The notes under the pieces were generated by a model. The model made no database searches, was not told where the DNA came from, and was given only the letters and a program-made list of their open reading frames with translations. Source: Mucilaginibacter myungsuensis (GTDB lineage Bacteria > Bacteroidota > Bacteroidia > Sphingobacteriales > Sphingobacteriaceae). Taken from it: a DNA stretch of 64,000 nucleotides. Of this stretch, positions 16,710 through 25,361 are shown piece after piece (position 1 is the first letter of the stretch; every line of letters starts with the position of its first letter). Both the position numbers and the translations under genes were made by a program. The DNA lies in assembly GCF_015222005.1 (NCBI RefSeq), contig NZ_JADFFL010000004.1, positions 62,001-126,000 of the forward strand, written 5' to 3'.

Positions 16710-17711
16710 ATGTCCATAGCCGGATCCCAAAAGAAAGAAGGAAAATATATTAACCTGGAGCCTACGCCTGATGGTTTCGATAATCTATTTAAGATCATTA
16801 AAGAGAACATTAACAACAAAGCCGAGAATACCCCACACAAAAGGCTTGGACCATTCCATACCGATAAAAGCATCTATGACACCCCGCCTGCCGATGGCTT
16901 GCGCATAACCCTGATCGGCCACTCCAGTTTAATTATAGAGATAGACGGCAAACGCATCCTTACCGATCCGGTTTGGAGCGAGCGGGTATCATTCACCCAA
17001 CGTATGGGGCCTAAGCGGTTCTTTGCACCGCCGATAGCTTTGCAAGATCTGCCCAAGCTGGATGCGGTGATCCTATCGCACGACCATTACGACCATTTGG
17101 ATAAGGCCACCATTCAACATCTGGCCAAAGCGAACCCTCAATTACCATTCTTTACCTCAATGGGTGTGGGTAAATATCTGGCGCAATTCGGTGTTGCCAA
17201 AAATTTTATTACCGAAATGGATTGGGGCGATAGCGCGATGATTGATAATCAGATCGTGATCACCGCTACCCCGTCGCGCCATTTTTCGGGCCGCGGTATG
17301 TTTAACCGTAACGAAACCTTATGGTCATCTTTCGTGATCAAAGGGCCACAGCATAATATCTTCTTCGGGGCCGATTCGGGTTACTTTGATGTATTTAAAG
17401 ATATCGGCAACATCTTCGGTCCGTTCGACCTCACCATGCTTGAAATTGGAGCCTACGGCCAATACTGGGCCGATATACACATGGGTCCCGACCATGCCAG
17501 CAACGCGCACTTGGACCTGAAAGGTAAAGTAATGATGCCTATCCATTGGGGTACATTCAACCTGGCCCCGCATGCCTGGTATGAGCCGATAGAACGTTTA
17601 GTAAAATTTGCAGAGCAGAAAAATATTGACCTGTTCGTCCCCTCGCCGGGGTTGCCTACCGATGTGCAGGCTAACTATAACTCTAATTGGTGGAAGCCAT
17701 TTATGGGTTAA
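16710..17711 (+). CDS. MBL-fold hydrolase, NAPE-phospholipase D / UlaG-like
   Basis: 333 residues from ATG 16710. Metal-binding motif LSHDHYDHLD, followed by the ligand histidine in TPSRHFSGRG, the bridging aspartate in FFGADSGYF and the late histidine in MPIHWGTF. The combination is that of NAPE-PLD-like beta-lactamase-fold hydrolases (LPxTRNLGPRRFFAPP-type N-terminus, here RMGPKRFFAPPI). In bacteria these are cytoplasmic or inner-membrane-associated; the substrate is probably a phospho- or acyl-lipid derivative but is not known. Confidence 0.88.
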   Translation: MSIAGSQKKEGKYINLEPTPDGFDNLFKIIKENINNKAENTPHKRLGPFHTDKSIYDTPPADGLRITLIGHSSLIIEIDGKRILTDPVWSERVSFTQRMGPKRFFAPPIALQDLPKLDAVILSHDHYDHLDKATIQHLAKANPQLPFFTSMGVGKYLAQFGVAKNFITEMDWGDSAMIDNQIVITATPSRHFSGRGMFNRNETLWSSFVIKGPQHNIFFGADSGYFDVFKDIGNIFGPFDLTMLEIGAYGQYWADIHMGPDHASNAHLDLKGKVMMPIHWGTFNLAPHAWYEPIERLVKFAEQKNIDLFVPSPGLPTDVQANYNSNWWKPFMG

Positions 17712-17765
17712 TAACGGCGTACAGATATCCTGTCCCGATATTTCTATCAAGTGTGTAATGATACC

Positions 17766-17798
17766 ATCGGGCGCTGCTTACTTAGTGCAGCGCTCGAT
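17766..17798 (+). terminator. hairpin downstream of the MBL hydrolase
   Basis: ATCGGGCGCTGC (17766-17777) pairs with GCAGCGCTCGAT (17787-17798) with one mismatch around a 9-nt loop. There is no strong T-run after it, so it may be a repeat element rather than a true terminator. The rest of 17712-17941 holds no gene. Confidence 0.4.
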
Positions 17799-17941
17799 CA
17801 ACCATTCATTGATCACTATGGTCCAGTTGTGGCAAAACATGTTTTTAACTTTTTTATTACAACAGCCACATCCTGAATAAGTTCTGATAAAATTGAAAAT
17901 TTGTTTTGCTTTTCTTATTTAAAACTAATAATTTAGTTTTC

Positions 17942-18622
17942 GTGAATGAAGAGCTAAATAACATCCGCCTGAAATTTAACTGCCCGACCGATTGGAACGA
18001 GATGACCAACACCACGGGCGGCAGGCATTGCAACAGTTGCAACAAAACAGTTTACGACTTCACCGATGCCCGCCCTTAAGAGTTCTTGCAGATATTAGCC
18101 GAGAACAATAACAATATTTGCGGCAGATTTCGAGCCGAGCAGATGGCCCCCACCCATATCCCCGTTTGGAAAAAGTGGTTATCGGCTGCATTGGTATTGA
18201 TAGGAATAAATGTGATGAACAACCAGGCTCACGCACAAGGCGTGCCGTTGAAAGCAAAGCACATTGTGATCGATGACAAGAAAGCGACCACAGACGAAGA
18301 AATATTTACAGGTTTTATTGCCGGTCCGAAATATAATAAAATGCCGGAATTTCCGGGCGGAGAGAAGGCGATGTTCAGCTACCTTCCCAAACATCTCAAT
18401 TTTAAGAAAGGGCAAAAGCAAGGAAAAGTATACGCTGCTTTTGACGTAGCAAAAGATGGATCGCTGACCAATTTTAAAATACTAAGGAGCTTGAGTCCCA
18501 AACTTGATAACGACGTGATCAATGCATTAAAGGCTTCCCCGAAATGGAAACCGGCGATATTGAAAGGCAAGCCAGTAGCTTTTAGTAGCTACGTTATCCC
18601 TGTCAACTTCAGCAAAGATTAA
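17942..18622 (+). pseudogene. TonB C-terminal-domain membrane protein, interrupted by an in-frame stop
   Basis: From GTG 17942 the frame is continuous in homology to 18622 except for TAA at 18077-18079. Before the stop is a Cys-rich Bacteroidota N-domain (KFNCPTDWNEM, GRHCNSCNKTVYDF). After it the same domain continues with EFLQILAENNNNICGRF, then a membrane helix (about residues 82-98) and a periplasmic TonB-type domain (MPEFPGGEKAMFSYL, GKVYAAFDVAKDGSL, SPKWKPAILKG). The conserved domain is thus split by one nonsense codon. Translation could restart at TTG 18086 and yield a TonB-domain protein without the N-domain. A pseudogene, a sequencing error or recoding are possible, in that order. 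Confidence 0.7.
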
Positions 18623-20661
18623 GCCTCCACCGGCTCTATCCAGTTCCCATCCTCGCGGATGATATTGATCAGTTCATCCAGCGCGTTTGTCGATGATACA
18701 TTCTTTTTAACCACTTCCTTGCTACGGTAAAGCGTCACCTTACCCGGGCCGGAACCTACATAACCATAATCAGCATCGGCCATTTCGCCGGGGCCGTTAA
18801 CAATGCAGCCCATAATGCCGATCTTAAGCCCTTTCAGGTGACTGGTGCGGCTGCGGATCATCTGTGTGGTCTCCATCAGGTCGAACAACGTACGACCACA
18901 ACTTGGACACGAGATATATTCGGTTTTAGATATCCTTGAACGGGTAGCCTGCAAAATACCAAAGGCTGTTGAAGTGATAGCCGAGGTCTCTACTTCAGGA
19001 GCGTCTATCCAGATGCCATCACCAAAACCATCGACCAAAAGGGCTCCCAGATCTGTAGAAGCGTAGAGTTGCAACAAAGTCTGAAGCCCCGAGTCTGAAG
19101 TCCCAAGTCCTTCTTCTGACTTAAGACTTTCGGCTAAAGAATTGTAAACTCTCCTTGATATCACCGGCACCTCCAACCCCATCTGCTCCAGTTTAAAAAA
19201 GAATTCACGCTGATCGGCCATGCCGTGCGCCTCGCTGGTCTCCAAAACAAACACCAGCGATCTATCTAATGGTATCGAACCGAAAGCTTCACCATCCAGC
19301 TCGGCATTGGTAATGCGGACCAAATTCATAGCTGATGAACGGTCGGTATCTGCCGCCACGTATTCGTCAAGCGAGAACAGCGGATGGCATTGCATCTTAT
19401 CGGTCAGCTTTTGCCAGGTAGCGTAATTGTATAGCTGCTTGATATTGCCAGGCATATTGAACGACGGTAGCTCATCGGCAAAGAAAACAAAGTCTACCGA
19501 CTGCTCGCCCATATTGAACTTATCCAAGATCGGCGAGTAGATATATCCCGCGGCTTTCAATATGCCGGGATCTTTCAAATTAGCTTTAGACAGATCTACC
19601 ACCACCCTCGGCACCATGTGTCCGCCGATAAAAGCGTTGGCCTCGTAAGTGTGGCGTTTTTTGTATTCGTAAGGGTTATGGTTCAAGTCCGAAGCCTGAA
19701 GTCCGAAGTCTGAAGTCCCTCCTTCTGACTTTTGACCTTTGACTAAAGACTTACGACTTGTATAACGTTCCACCAACGCCCTCGCCACCGGTGCTTCTGC
19801 TTCGGGTTCTTCGGTCAGGGATACGCGGACGGTATCGCCTAAGCCATCCTCTAACAGAGTACCTATACCCACAGCTGATTTGATGCGACCGTCTTCGCCG
19901 TCGCCGGCTTCGGTAACGCCTAAGTGCAACGGGTAGTTCATGTTCTCGGCCACCATGGTCTCTACCAGTAAGCGGTAGGCTTGCACCATCACCTGCGGGT
20001 TGCTGCTCTTCATGCTTACCACCAGGTTATAATAATTCATAGCCTCGCACATGCGGATGAACTCCATCGCCGATTCGACCATGCCCTGCGGGGTATCGCC
20101 GTAACGGCTCATAATGCGGTCGCTTAACGATCCGTGGTTAGTACCGATACGCATAGCGGTGCCGTATTCTTTACAGATATTTACCAATGGGGCAAACTTG
20201 GTATTGATGCGTTCCAGCTCGGCTTGGTATTCCAGGTCGGTATAGTCTATCTGGTCAAATTTCTTTTTATCAGCATAGTTGCCGGGGTTCACGCGCACTT
20301 TTTCTACTATGCGGGCTGCAACCTCGGCAGCATTAGGTGTAAAGTGGATATCGGCCACCAGGGGTGCGGTGTAGCCACGGGCGCGGAGTTGTTTCTTGAT
20401 CTCGGCCAGGTTATTGGCCTCTTTAATGCTTGGGGCGGTGATGCGAACATACTCGCAACCGGCATCTATCATACGGATGCTTTGCTCTACCGTACCAATG
20501 GTATCCATGGTGTCGGTAGTGGTCATACTTTGTATTCTGATAGGGTTATTTCCGCCTAACGGAACATCGCCTACGGTCACCTCGCGGGTAACAAAGCGCG
20601 AATATTCGGTCAGCGAATTACAATATCTACCGGGCAATCGCTTTATAGCATCAGCATTCAT
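18619..20661 (-). CDS. ispG: 4-hydroxy-3-methylbut-2-enyl diphosphate synthase (flavodoxin), long form with two repeat inserts
   Basis: 680 residues. IspG makes HMBPP in the MEP isoprenoid pathway using a 4Fe-4S cluster. The TIM-barrel domain begins near residue 20 (VTVGDVPLGGNNPIRIQSM). A large central insertion domain, known from Bacteroidota, chlamydial and plant enzymes, spans about 290-560. The C-terminal cluster domain has Cys585, Cys588 (SCPSCGRTLFDL), Cys619 and Glu626 (GCIVNGPGEMADADYG). Unusual: residues about 305-326 and 512-529 are two related peptides (KSEGGTSDFGLQ and KSEEGLGTSDSGLQ) encoded by palindromic repeat DNA inserted in frame. The 3' end overlaps the convergent TonB-domain gene by 4 nt. 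Confidence 0.96.
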   Translation of the reverse strand: MNADAIKRLPGRYCNSLTEYSRFVTREVTVGDVPLGGNNPIRIQSMTTTDTMDTIGTVEQSIRMIDAGCEYVRITAPSIKEANNLAEIKKQLRARGYTAPLVADIHFTPNAAEVAARIVEKVRVNPGNYADKKKFDQIDYTDLEYQAELERINTKFAPLVNICKEYGTAMRIGTNHGSLSDRIMSRYGDTPQGMVESAMEFIRMCEAMNYYNLVVSMKSSNPQVMVQAYRLLVETMVAENMNYPLHLGVTEAGDGEDGRIKSAVGIGTLLEDGLGDTVRVSLTEEPEAEAPVARALVERYTSRKSLVKGQKSEGGTSDFGLQASDLNHNPYEYKKRHTYEANAFIGGHMVPRVVVDLSKANLKDPGILKAAGYIYSPILDKFNMGEQSVDFVFFADELPSFNMPGNIKQLYNYATWQKLTDKMQCHPLFSLDEYVAADTDRSSAMNLVRITNAELDGEAFGSIPLDRSLVFVLETSEAHGMADQREFFFKLEQMGLEVPVISRRVYNSLAESLKSEEGLGTSDSGLQTLLQLYASTDLGALLVDGFGDGIWIDAPEVETSAITSTAFGILQATRSRISKTEYISCPSCGRTLFDLMETTQMIRSRTSHLKGLKIGIMGCIVNGPGEMADADYGYVGSGPGKVTLYRSKEVVKKNVSSTNALDELINIIREDGNWIEPVEA
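19078..19138. repeat. palindromic element inside ispG (copy B)
   Basis: GTCTGAAG words on the left (19079-19110) are followed by inverted GACTTAAGACTTTC on the right (19118-19132). It is in frame and encodes about residues 512-529 of IspG. Its words match those of copy A and of the intergenic element at 38018-38079. Confidence 0.7.
19683..19760. repeat. palindromic element inside ispG (copy A)
   Basis: The left half repeats AAGTCCGAAG/GTCTGAAGTCC units. The right half holds the inverted words GACTTTTGACC, TTTGACTAAAGACTT and ACGACTT. The insert keeps the frame and encodes about residues 305-326 of IspG, within the central insertion domain. Confidence 0.7.
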
Positions 20662-20690
20662 GCCGGCAAATTTACGAATAAGGTTTTAGG

Positions 20691-20720
20691 TTGTGATGAC
20701 GAATTAAACCTATATATTTG
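20691..20720 (+). promoter_or_regulatory. Bacteroidota-type promoter of the lipoprotein gene
   Basis: TTG (20691-20693), 19 bp, then TATATTTG (20713-20720), a full match. Transcription would start near 20727, downstream of the ATG at 20721, which makes ATG 20745 the start codon. Confidence 0.6.
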
Positions 20721-20744
20721 ATGCCAGACCGTACCAATTATTTT

Positions 20745-21518
20745 ATGAAACGCTTTTTACTTTGCTTAACGGCCGCCGGCCTTTTATTCAGCTGCAAACC
20801 CAAAACCCTTATCGAAGAATATAAGCCCATCGTACAAGGCGTGTGGGTAAAAAAACAATACCTGGATTCGGTGATCTTTACCAAAGCACCTGCGTCCGTG
20901 CCTCAAAATGACAACGAGGTCATTATACTTTACATCGATACAAAAGATATTAAAGGTGATAGTTTGACGTTCTATGTTGGCAAAGCGAACCACGCTTTTG
21001 TTGCAGCAGGGCTGTATTTCAGGCCGGGTAAAGATCCACGGCGCATAAAGATAGCAGACTCGGAAGTTGATTATACGATCAACGGAAAAGACACATTACT
21101 TAATATACATTTTGAGCGTGGCGGTAAGCCCCAAGTGATCTCATATATTAAAGTGGCGCAGACCCGCGAAAAACAAAAGATCGGCGAGGGGCTGGACTAT
21201 GCCCTCAATAAAGAATTGTTTGCCGGCAAATACGAGCTGAAGGATGGCTCGGGCGTTAAAGAGGTTGAATTTACCGTTGATGGTAAAGTGACCGGCCTTG
21301 GAAAATTAAAGACCTATTACGTTAATAACGACTTCGTGATCGGTGGTCACAACGTGGATGGTCTTACATTTGACATGGCTGACTCTACTAAGACCAGCGG
21401 CCTGGCGTTCAAGATCAAAGGCGACACGCTGGATCTTTACAACACCAGCGTCGACACGGTTAAACAGACCACTACGATCGCTGATATTAAATACCACCTG
21501 GTACGAAAAAAAAAATAA
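20745..21518 (+). CDS. lipoprotein of unknown function
   Basis: 257 residues from ATG 20745. Lipoprotein signal peptide with a lipobox (AAGLLFSC, Cys about residue 18). The mature part is beta-rich and has two halves: about 25-140 (EEYKPIVQGVWVKKQYLDSV) and about 150-257 (LFAGKYELKDGSGVKEVEFT, then GDTLDLYNT). The W-K/Y-D beginnings recall lipocalin-like small domains that Bacteroidota lipoproteins carry, but I cannot name a family. It is followed by a clear bidirectional terminator. Confidence 0.7.
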   Translation: MKRFLLCLTAAGLLFSCKPKTLIEEYKPIVQGVWVKKQYLDSVIFTKAPASVPQNDNEVIILYIDTKDIKGDSLTFYVGKANHAFVAAGLYFRPGKDPRRIKIADSEVDYTINGKDTLLNIHFERGGKPQVISYIKVAQTREKQKIGEGLDYALNKELFAGKYELKDGSGVKEVEFTVDGKVTGLGKLKTYYVNNDFVIGGHNVDGLTFDMADSTKTSGLAFKIKGDTLDLYNTSVDTVKQTTTIADIKYHLVRKKK

Positions 21519-21524
21519 ACAGAC

Positions 21525-21559
21525 AAAGAACCCCGACCTTACACAGGCCGGGGTTCTTT
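21525..21559. terminator. bidirectional intrinsic terminator
   Basis: AAAGAACCCCG pairs with CGGGGTTCTTT around a short loop, flanked by A-rich and T-rich runs. It lies between the convergent lipoprotein and DUF4476 genes and serves both strands. Confidence 0.85.
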
Positions 21560-21579
21560 ATTTTAAGTAAGTACCGATC

Positions 21580-22296
21580 TTAGCTTTTAGCGCTCAGCAA
21601 GAATTTGTCCAGCTGTTGCTTAGTACTATCGAAAGTGAACTGATCCCGAAGCGTGTAGAACCGCTGTTTATCTGCCGTGCGGTCGTAAGCTATTTTGGCT
21701 ACGGCCAGTTTCTCGTCGTCGAAGGTCATCAGGCGCAACAGCTGGCCCAGTTGCGATACCGTGATCAGCTTATAATGCACCCCAAGCTTGAATACTCGTG
21801 TACGGCCATCGGCAAAGGCTTCCTTGCGCATCAGATCTTGTAATTGCATAAAGTCATTTTCGCTCATGATCCTTTGCCTGCGCCTGTCGCGGCGGTCGTT
21901 GTCGGTCATGCTTAACAAGGTCCGATCAAACCGCTCTTTCGAACTACTGAAGGCCAAACTTTCGCGCAGGCGATAGAATTGCTGCACATCGGCCGTGCGC
22001 GGGTACAACATGGTGAGCCAGTCCAGCTTGTCATCGTCGAACGCGGCCTGCTTGATCAAAACTTGTGCCTGATCTACCGTTATAAAACTATTCTGTAAGC
22101 CCAGGCGCAGCACGGTCTTTTTGTCCAATGCGAAGGGTGCTTTCCTCACGCTTTGTTGTAGCAGTTCAAAGTCGTTACGACTTAATACGCGGATCACATA
22201 TGGCCGGTCGCTGTCGCGATCCCGGCGTTCAAGGTCTTGGGCTTGGGTGGTGGCTACCGTACCGAGTACCAGCAGCGCTAATATCATTTTTTTCAT
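21580..22296 (-). CDS. secreted DUF4476 protein with two tandem repeats
   Basis: 238 residues with a signal peptide (1-19, TTQA cleavage). Two copies of the DUF4476 module follow: NDFELLQQSVRKAPFALDKKTVL to TDVQQFYRLRE-like (about 40-125), and NDFMQLQDLMRKEAFADGRT to DKQRFYTLRDQF (about 145-235). Each has the helical pattern FDDDKL or FDDEKL then RTAD. DUF4476 proteins are periplasmic or secreted and uncharacterised. It is a single gene with a terminator downstream. Confidence 0.88.
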   Translation of the reverse strand: MKKMILALLVLGTVATTQAQDLERRDRDSDRPYVIRVLSRNDFELLQQSVRKAPFALDKKTVLRLGLQNSFITVDQAQVLIKQAAFDDDKLDWLTMLYPRTADVQQFYRLRESLAFSSSKERFDRTLLSMTDNDRRDRRRQRIMSENDFMQLQDLMRKEAFADGRTRVFKLGVHYKLITVSQLGQLLRLMTFDDEKLAVAKIAYDRTADKQRFYTLRDQFTFDSTKQQLDKFLLSAKS

Positions 22297-22487
22297 GATG
22301 ATCTATGATGTGTTAAAGGTTGAGCGGTCGATATCTACCAGTCGTGTTTTTCTGTATGACGCTAAAAACCGCCCAGGGTTAACAGTACAAAAAAATAAAT
22401 TTTCTGTACCGAAAGTCTGGATTCTTTTTTGTATATTTGATACACATCAACGGCCTCTTCAGCTACCTGTCACGTCCACAATTATTT

Positions 22488-23120
22488 TCACCCCCCCATC
22501 GCGTACACGATGATATTGACCCCGAACTTGGTATTATCCTCGGACAGGAAACGCTTGTTGCGAAAATCGTAATCCCACTCGCAGCCATAGTCTTTGTTTG
22601 AGTAAAGTACGCCTATGCGGCTGTTCACCTCAATGGCTTTCAGATAATCATGTACTAAGTCATCGCCCCAACCATTCAGTTCGAAGCCGGTATTTGGCGG
22701 TCCTTTCTCAAACTTAAAGAACGAGCGGTAGATAGGGTGCGAGTTAGGGATCTTTTTTAAGGCCGATGCCCCGAACAGCGCCGCCATCTGCGCCTCAAAA
22801 GACCGGGCGAACAAGCCATCGATATCGTGATTGCAATCGTCTACAAATACAAAACCGCCGTTCTGCACGTACTTTTTAAAGTTGGCCCGTTCCTGTGCAT
22901 CAAATTGCACCAGCTTGTGGCCGCTTAGGTAAAAGAAAGGGTAATTAAAGATATCGGCACTGCTTAGCGGCACCACTTTCTCTTTTTGGTCGAAGGGAAT
23001 GGTGGTGTATTCCAGCAGTGAGTTAAGGATATTGGAGGGCATGCGTTGGTCGGTATCCCAGTCGCCGGAATGATAGCTAAAACGCGCGAAAGTAAATTTG
23101 GGACCCGATGCCATATCCAT
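22488..23120 (-). CDS. DUF4159 domain protein (MoxR-cluster component)
   Basis: 210 residues from ATG 23120 (MDMASGPKFTFARFSY). The frame is open further upstream but the extra residues do not look like the family. The DUF4159 pattern is FTFARFSYHSGDWDTD, then YPFFYLSGH, FKKYVQNGGFVFVDDCNHD and the C-terminal LYSNKDYGCEWDY. The fold is a glutamine-amidotransferase-like flavodoxin type. No signal peptide is visible, so it is cytoplasmic. It is divergently placed 162 bp from the MoxR gene, and this partnership is recurrent in bacteria (established co-occurrence; function unknown). Confidence 0.85.
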   Translation of the reverse strand: MDMASGPKFTFARFSYHSGDWDTDQRMPSNILNSLLEYTTIPFDQKEKVVPLSSADIFNYPFFYLSGHKLVQFDAQERANFKKYVQNGGFVFVDDCNHDIDGLFARSFEAQMAALFGASALKKIPNSHPIYRSFFKFEKGPPNTGFELNGWGDDLVHDYLKAIEVNSRIGVLYSNKDYGCEWDYDFRNKRFLSEDNTKFGVNIIVYAMGG

Positions 23121-23282
23121 GCGGCCTAAAGTAGTACAAAATTTTATGCGACTAACACTTTTGTTTAGCGGATCTGTAATTTTCGCGATACTCTTTTGGC
23201 TTTTTGGCAACAACGGTGGCAGGTTATGGCAAAAGCATCTTATATTGTGGATCGATAAGGTGCAATAACCCCAACACGACCT

Positions 23283-24272
23283 ATGACTGCCGAACTGACG
23301 GAAAAAGATATCAAAACCCTGCTGGATAAACTCCCGCTGCTAAAGACCGAGATACAAAAAGTAATTGTTGGTCAGGATGCCATCCTCGACGAACTTTTGG
23401 TAGCCTTCCTTGCCGGGGGCCATTGCTTGTTAGAGGGCGTACCCGGACTGGCCAAAACGCTGATCGTAAAAACCATGTCGCAGGCCTTGCACCTGGCTTT
23501 CCGCCGTATTCAGTTCACGCCGGATCTGATGCCTACCGATATCATCGGTACCGAGATATTAGAAGAGGACCACGCCACGGGCAAACGCTTCTTTAAGTTC
23601 AATAAAGGTCCGCTGTTCGCCAATATTATTTTGGCCGACGAGATCAACCGAACGCCGCCAAAAACGCAATCGGCCCTATTAGAGGCCATGCAAGAGTTTG
23701 AGGTGACCTACGGCGGGCAAACCTATCCGTTGGACAAGCCGTTCTTTATTTTAGCAACGCAAAACCCTATCGAGCAAGCAGGTACTTATCCCCTGCCCGA
23801 AGCTCAGCTGGATCGCTTTCTGTTATTGATCAAGATAGGCTATCCTACCGATCAGGAAGAATTCGATATCCTTAACCGCACCACAGGCACAAAAAAGGCC
23901 GACGTGCAAGCCATCATTACCGCCGAAGAGATACAGCAAGCACAAACGTTAGTGAGACAGGTGAACATCAGCGAGGATCTGGTGCGATACGTCAGCAACA
24001 TCATCCGCGCCACACGCCCCGATACAACAACGGTAGCCTACGTAAAAGAATGGGTACGCTGGGGCGCAGGCCCACGCGCCGGGCAGGCTTTGATCTTGAC
24101 CGCCAAGGCACGGGCGTTACTGAAAGGCCGCTACTCGGTATTGCCGGAGGACATCCACGCCATGGCCCCGCCGGTACTTCGCCACCGCATCTTGATGAAC
24201 TTTAAGGCCGAGGCAGAAGGCATCACATCGGACAGGGTAACGGAGAAATTGATAAAGCAGATCAAGATATGA
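23283..24272 (+). CDS. MoxR-family AAA+ ATPase
   Basis: 329 residues. Walker A GVPGLAKT (about 58-65), Walker B ILADEINRTPPKTQSALLEAMQE (split here: ILADEINRTP then KTQSALLEAM), sensor-1 FILATQNPIEQAGTYPLPEAQ, and the C-terminal lid with YVSNIIRATRP and WVRWGAGPRAGQALI. MoxR ATPases act as chaperones on VWA-domain partners, often to insert metals or assemble complexes. The next gene encodes the DUF58 partner, as usual. It starts the plus-strand operon leading to TldD/TldE. Confidence 0.95.
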   Translation: MTAELTEKDIKTLLDKLPLLKTEIQKVIVGQDAILDELLVAFLAGGHCLLEGVPGLAKTLIVKTMSQALHLAFRRIQFTPDLMPTDIIGTEILEEDHATGKRFFKFNKGPLFANIILADEINRTPPKTQSALLEAMQEFEVTYGGQTYPLDKPFFILATQNPIEQAGTYPLPEAQLDRFLLLIKIGYPTDQEEFDILNRTTGTKKADVQAIITAEEIQQAQTLVRQVNISEDLVRYVSNIIRATRPDTTTVAYVKEWVRWGAGPRAGQALILTAKARALLKGRYSVLPEDIHAMAPPVLRHRILMNFKAEAEGITSDRVTEKLIKQIKI

Positions 24273-24354
24273 TGTACAGATATGCGGAGTGCGCATGTGC
24301 AGAATAACGTTAGCACCCCCTAATCTCTGATCAACTAATCTCTAATCACTGAGC

Positions 24355-25224
24355 ATGTTAGACCCCAAAGTCCTCCTTTCCATTAAAGACCTCCCCTTAT
24401 TGGCCAAAACCGTAGTGGATGGTTTTATGAACGGCTTTAACAAAAGCACCGTTAAGGGGCCCGGTCTGGAGTTCAGTCAGTATCGCAGTTATCAACCCGG
24501 CGATGACCTGAGGTGGTTGGATTGGCGGATGTTCGCCCGGTCGGACAGGTATTACATCCGCGAATCTGAGGTGGAGACCAGTATCTCCGTACGCTTTTTG
24601 ATAGACGCGAGCGCGAGCATGGCGCATGATGATAACGGCATCGTTAAGATAGACTATGCACGTACCATGGCGGCCTCGCTGGCTTATCTGGCTAACCTAC
24701 AGGGCGACGCGGTGGGGCTTTATGTATTTCAGGATGGCGGGCTGTTCTCGCTGGCCTCACGACCTGATCCGCAGCATTTAAAGCGATTCTATTATCAGTT
24801 AGAGCAGATCCACCCCTCGGGCAAGTTTACCCAACCGATGGGATACAAAGAACTATTTGTAGGCGCAGGTCGACGGGAACTGTTGGTCTTTATAACCGAT
24901 ATGTATCAGGAGAACGGCGAGATCAGCAAACTATTGGATCAGCTGGCAGCCCTCAGGCACGAAGTGATCGTTTTTCAACTAATGGGTCATAACGAACTGA
25001 CTTTAGACTTTAATGGTGCATCAACCTTAGAGGATCTGGAGACCGGCGCGACCATCGAAGTAAGCCCGGCAACGACAAAAGCTTATAAAGAGAATTTGCA
25101 GCAGTACCTGGCCAACATCCGCATGGAATTATTGAGTAAGCACATCGCCCATACGCTGATAGATACCTCCGAACCGCTGGATAAAGCGTTGAGGGACTTT
25201 TTGAAACAACGAAATGCCATCTGA
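24355..25224 (+). CDS. DUF58 (VWA-like) protein, MoxR partner
   Basis: 289 residues. The DUF58 signature is FSQYRSYQPGDDLRWLDWRM then ESEVETSISVRFLIDASASM. DASASM resembles the metal-ion-dependent adhesion site DxSxS of VWA domains. No membrane helices are seen, so it is cytoplasmic. In other bacteria DUF58 proteins are partners of the MoxR ATPase encoded just upstream (83 bp here). The 3' flank contains a palindromic CCCCCT repeat before the BatA-like gene. Confidence 0.93.
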   Translation: MLDPKVLLSIKDLPLLAKTVVDGFMNGFNKSTVKGPGLEFSQYRSYQPGDDLRWLDWRMFARSDRYYIRESEVETSISVRFLIDASASMAHDDNGIVKIDYARTMAASLAYLANLQGDAVGLYVFQDGGLFSLASRPDPQHLKRFYYQLEQIHPSGKFTQPMGYKELFVGAGRRELLVFITDMYQENGEISKLLDQLAALRHEVIVFQLMGHNELTLDFNGASTLEDLETGATIEVSPATTKAYKENLQQYLANIRMELLSKHIAHTLIDTSEPLDKALRDFLKQRNAI

Positions 25225-25229
25225 CCAGG

Positions 25230-25358
25230 CCCCCCTAACCCCCTAAAGGGGGAACACTTATTAAAAATGATAAAAAAGTTTAAACATATCGCACTCCTTG
25301 CCTTCACCTTTAGTGGGTCGGGAGGCTTTATAAACTCCCCCTTTAGGGGGCTGGGGGG
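25230..25358. repeat. palindromic CCCCCTAACCCCCTAAAGGGG element
   Basis: The left arm is at about 25230-25255 and the right arm (CTCCCCCTTTAGGGGGCTGG) at about 25334-25358. It fills the gap between the DUF58 and BatA-like genes. A shorter, related copy overlaps two stop codons at 34961-34985. Confidence 0.75.
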
Positions 25359-25361
25359 CTT

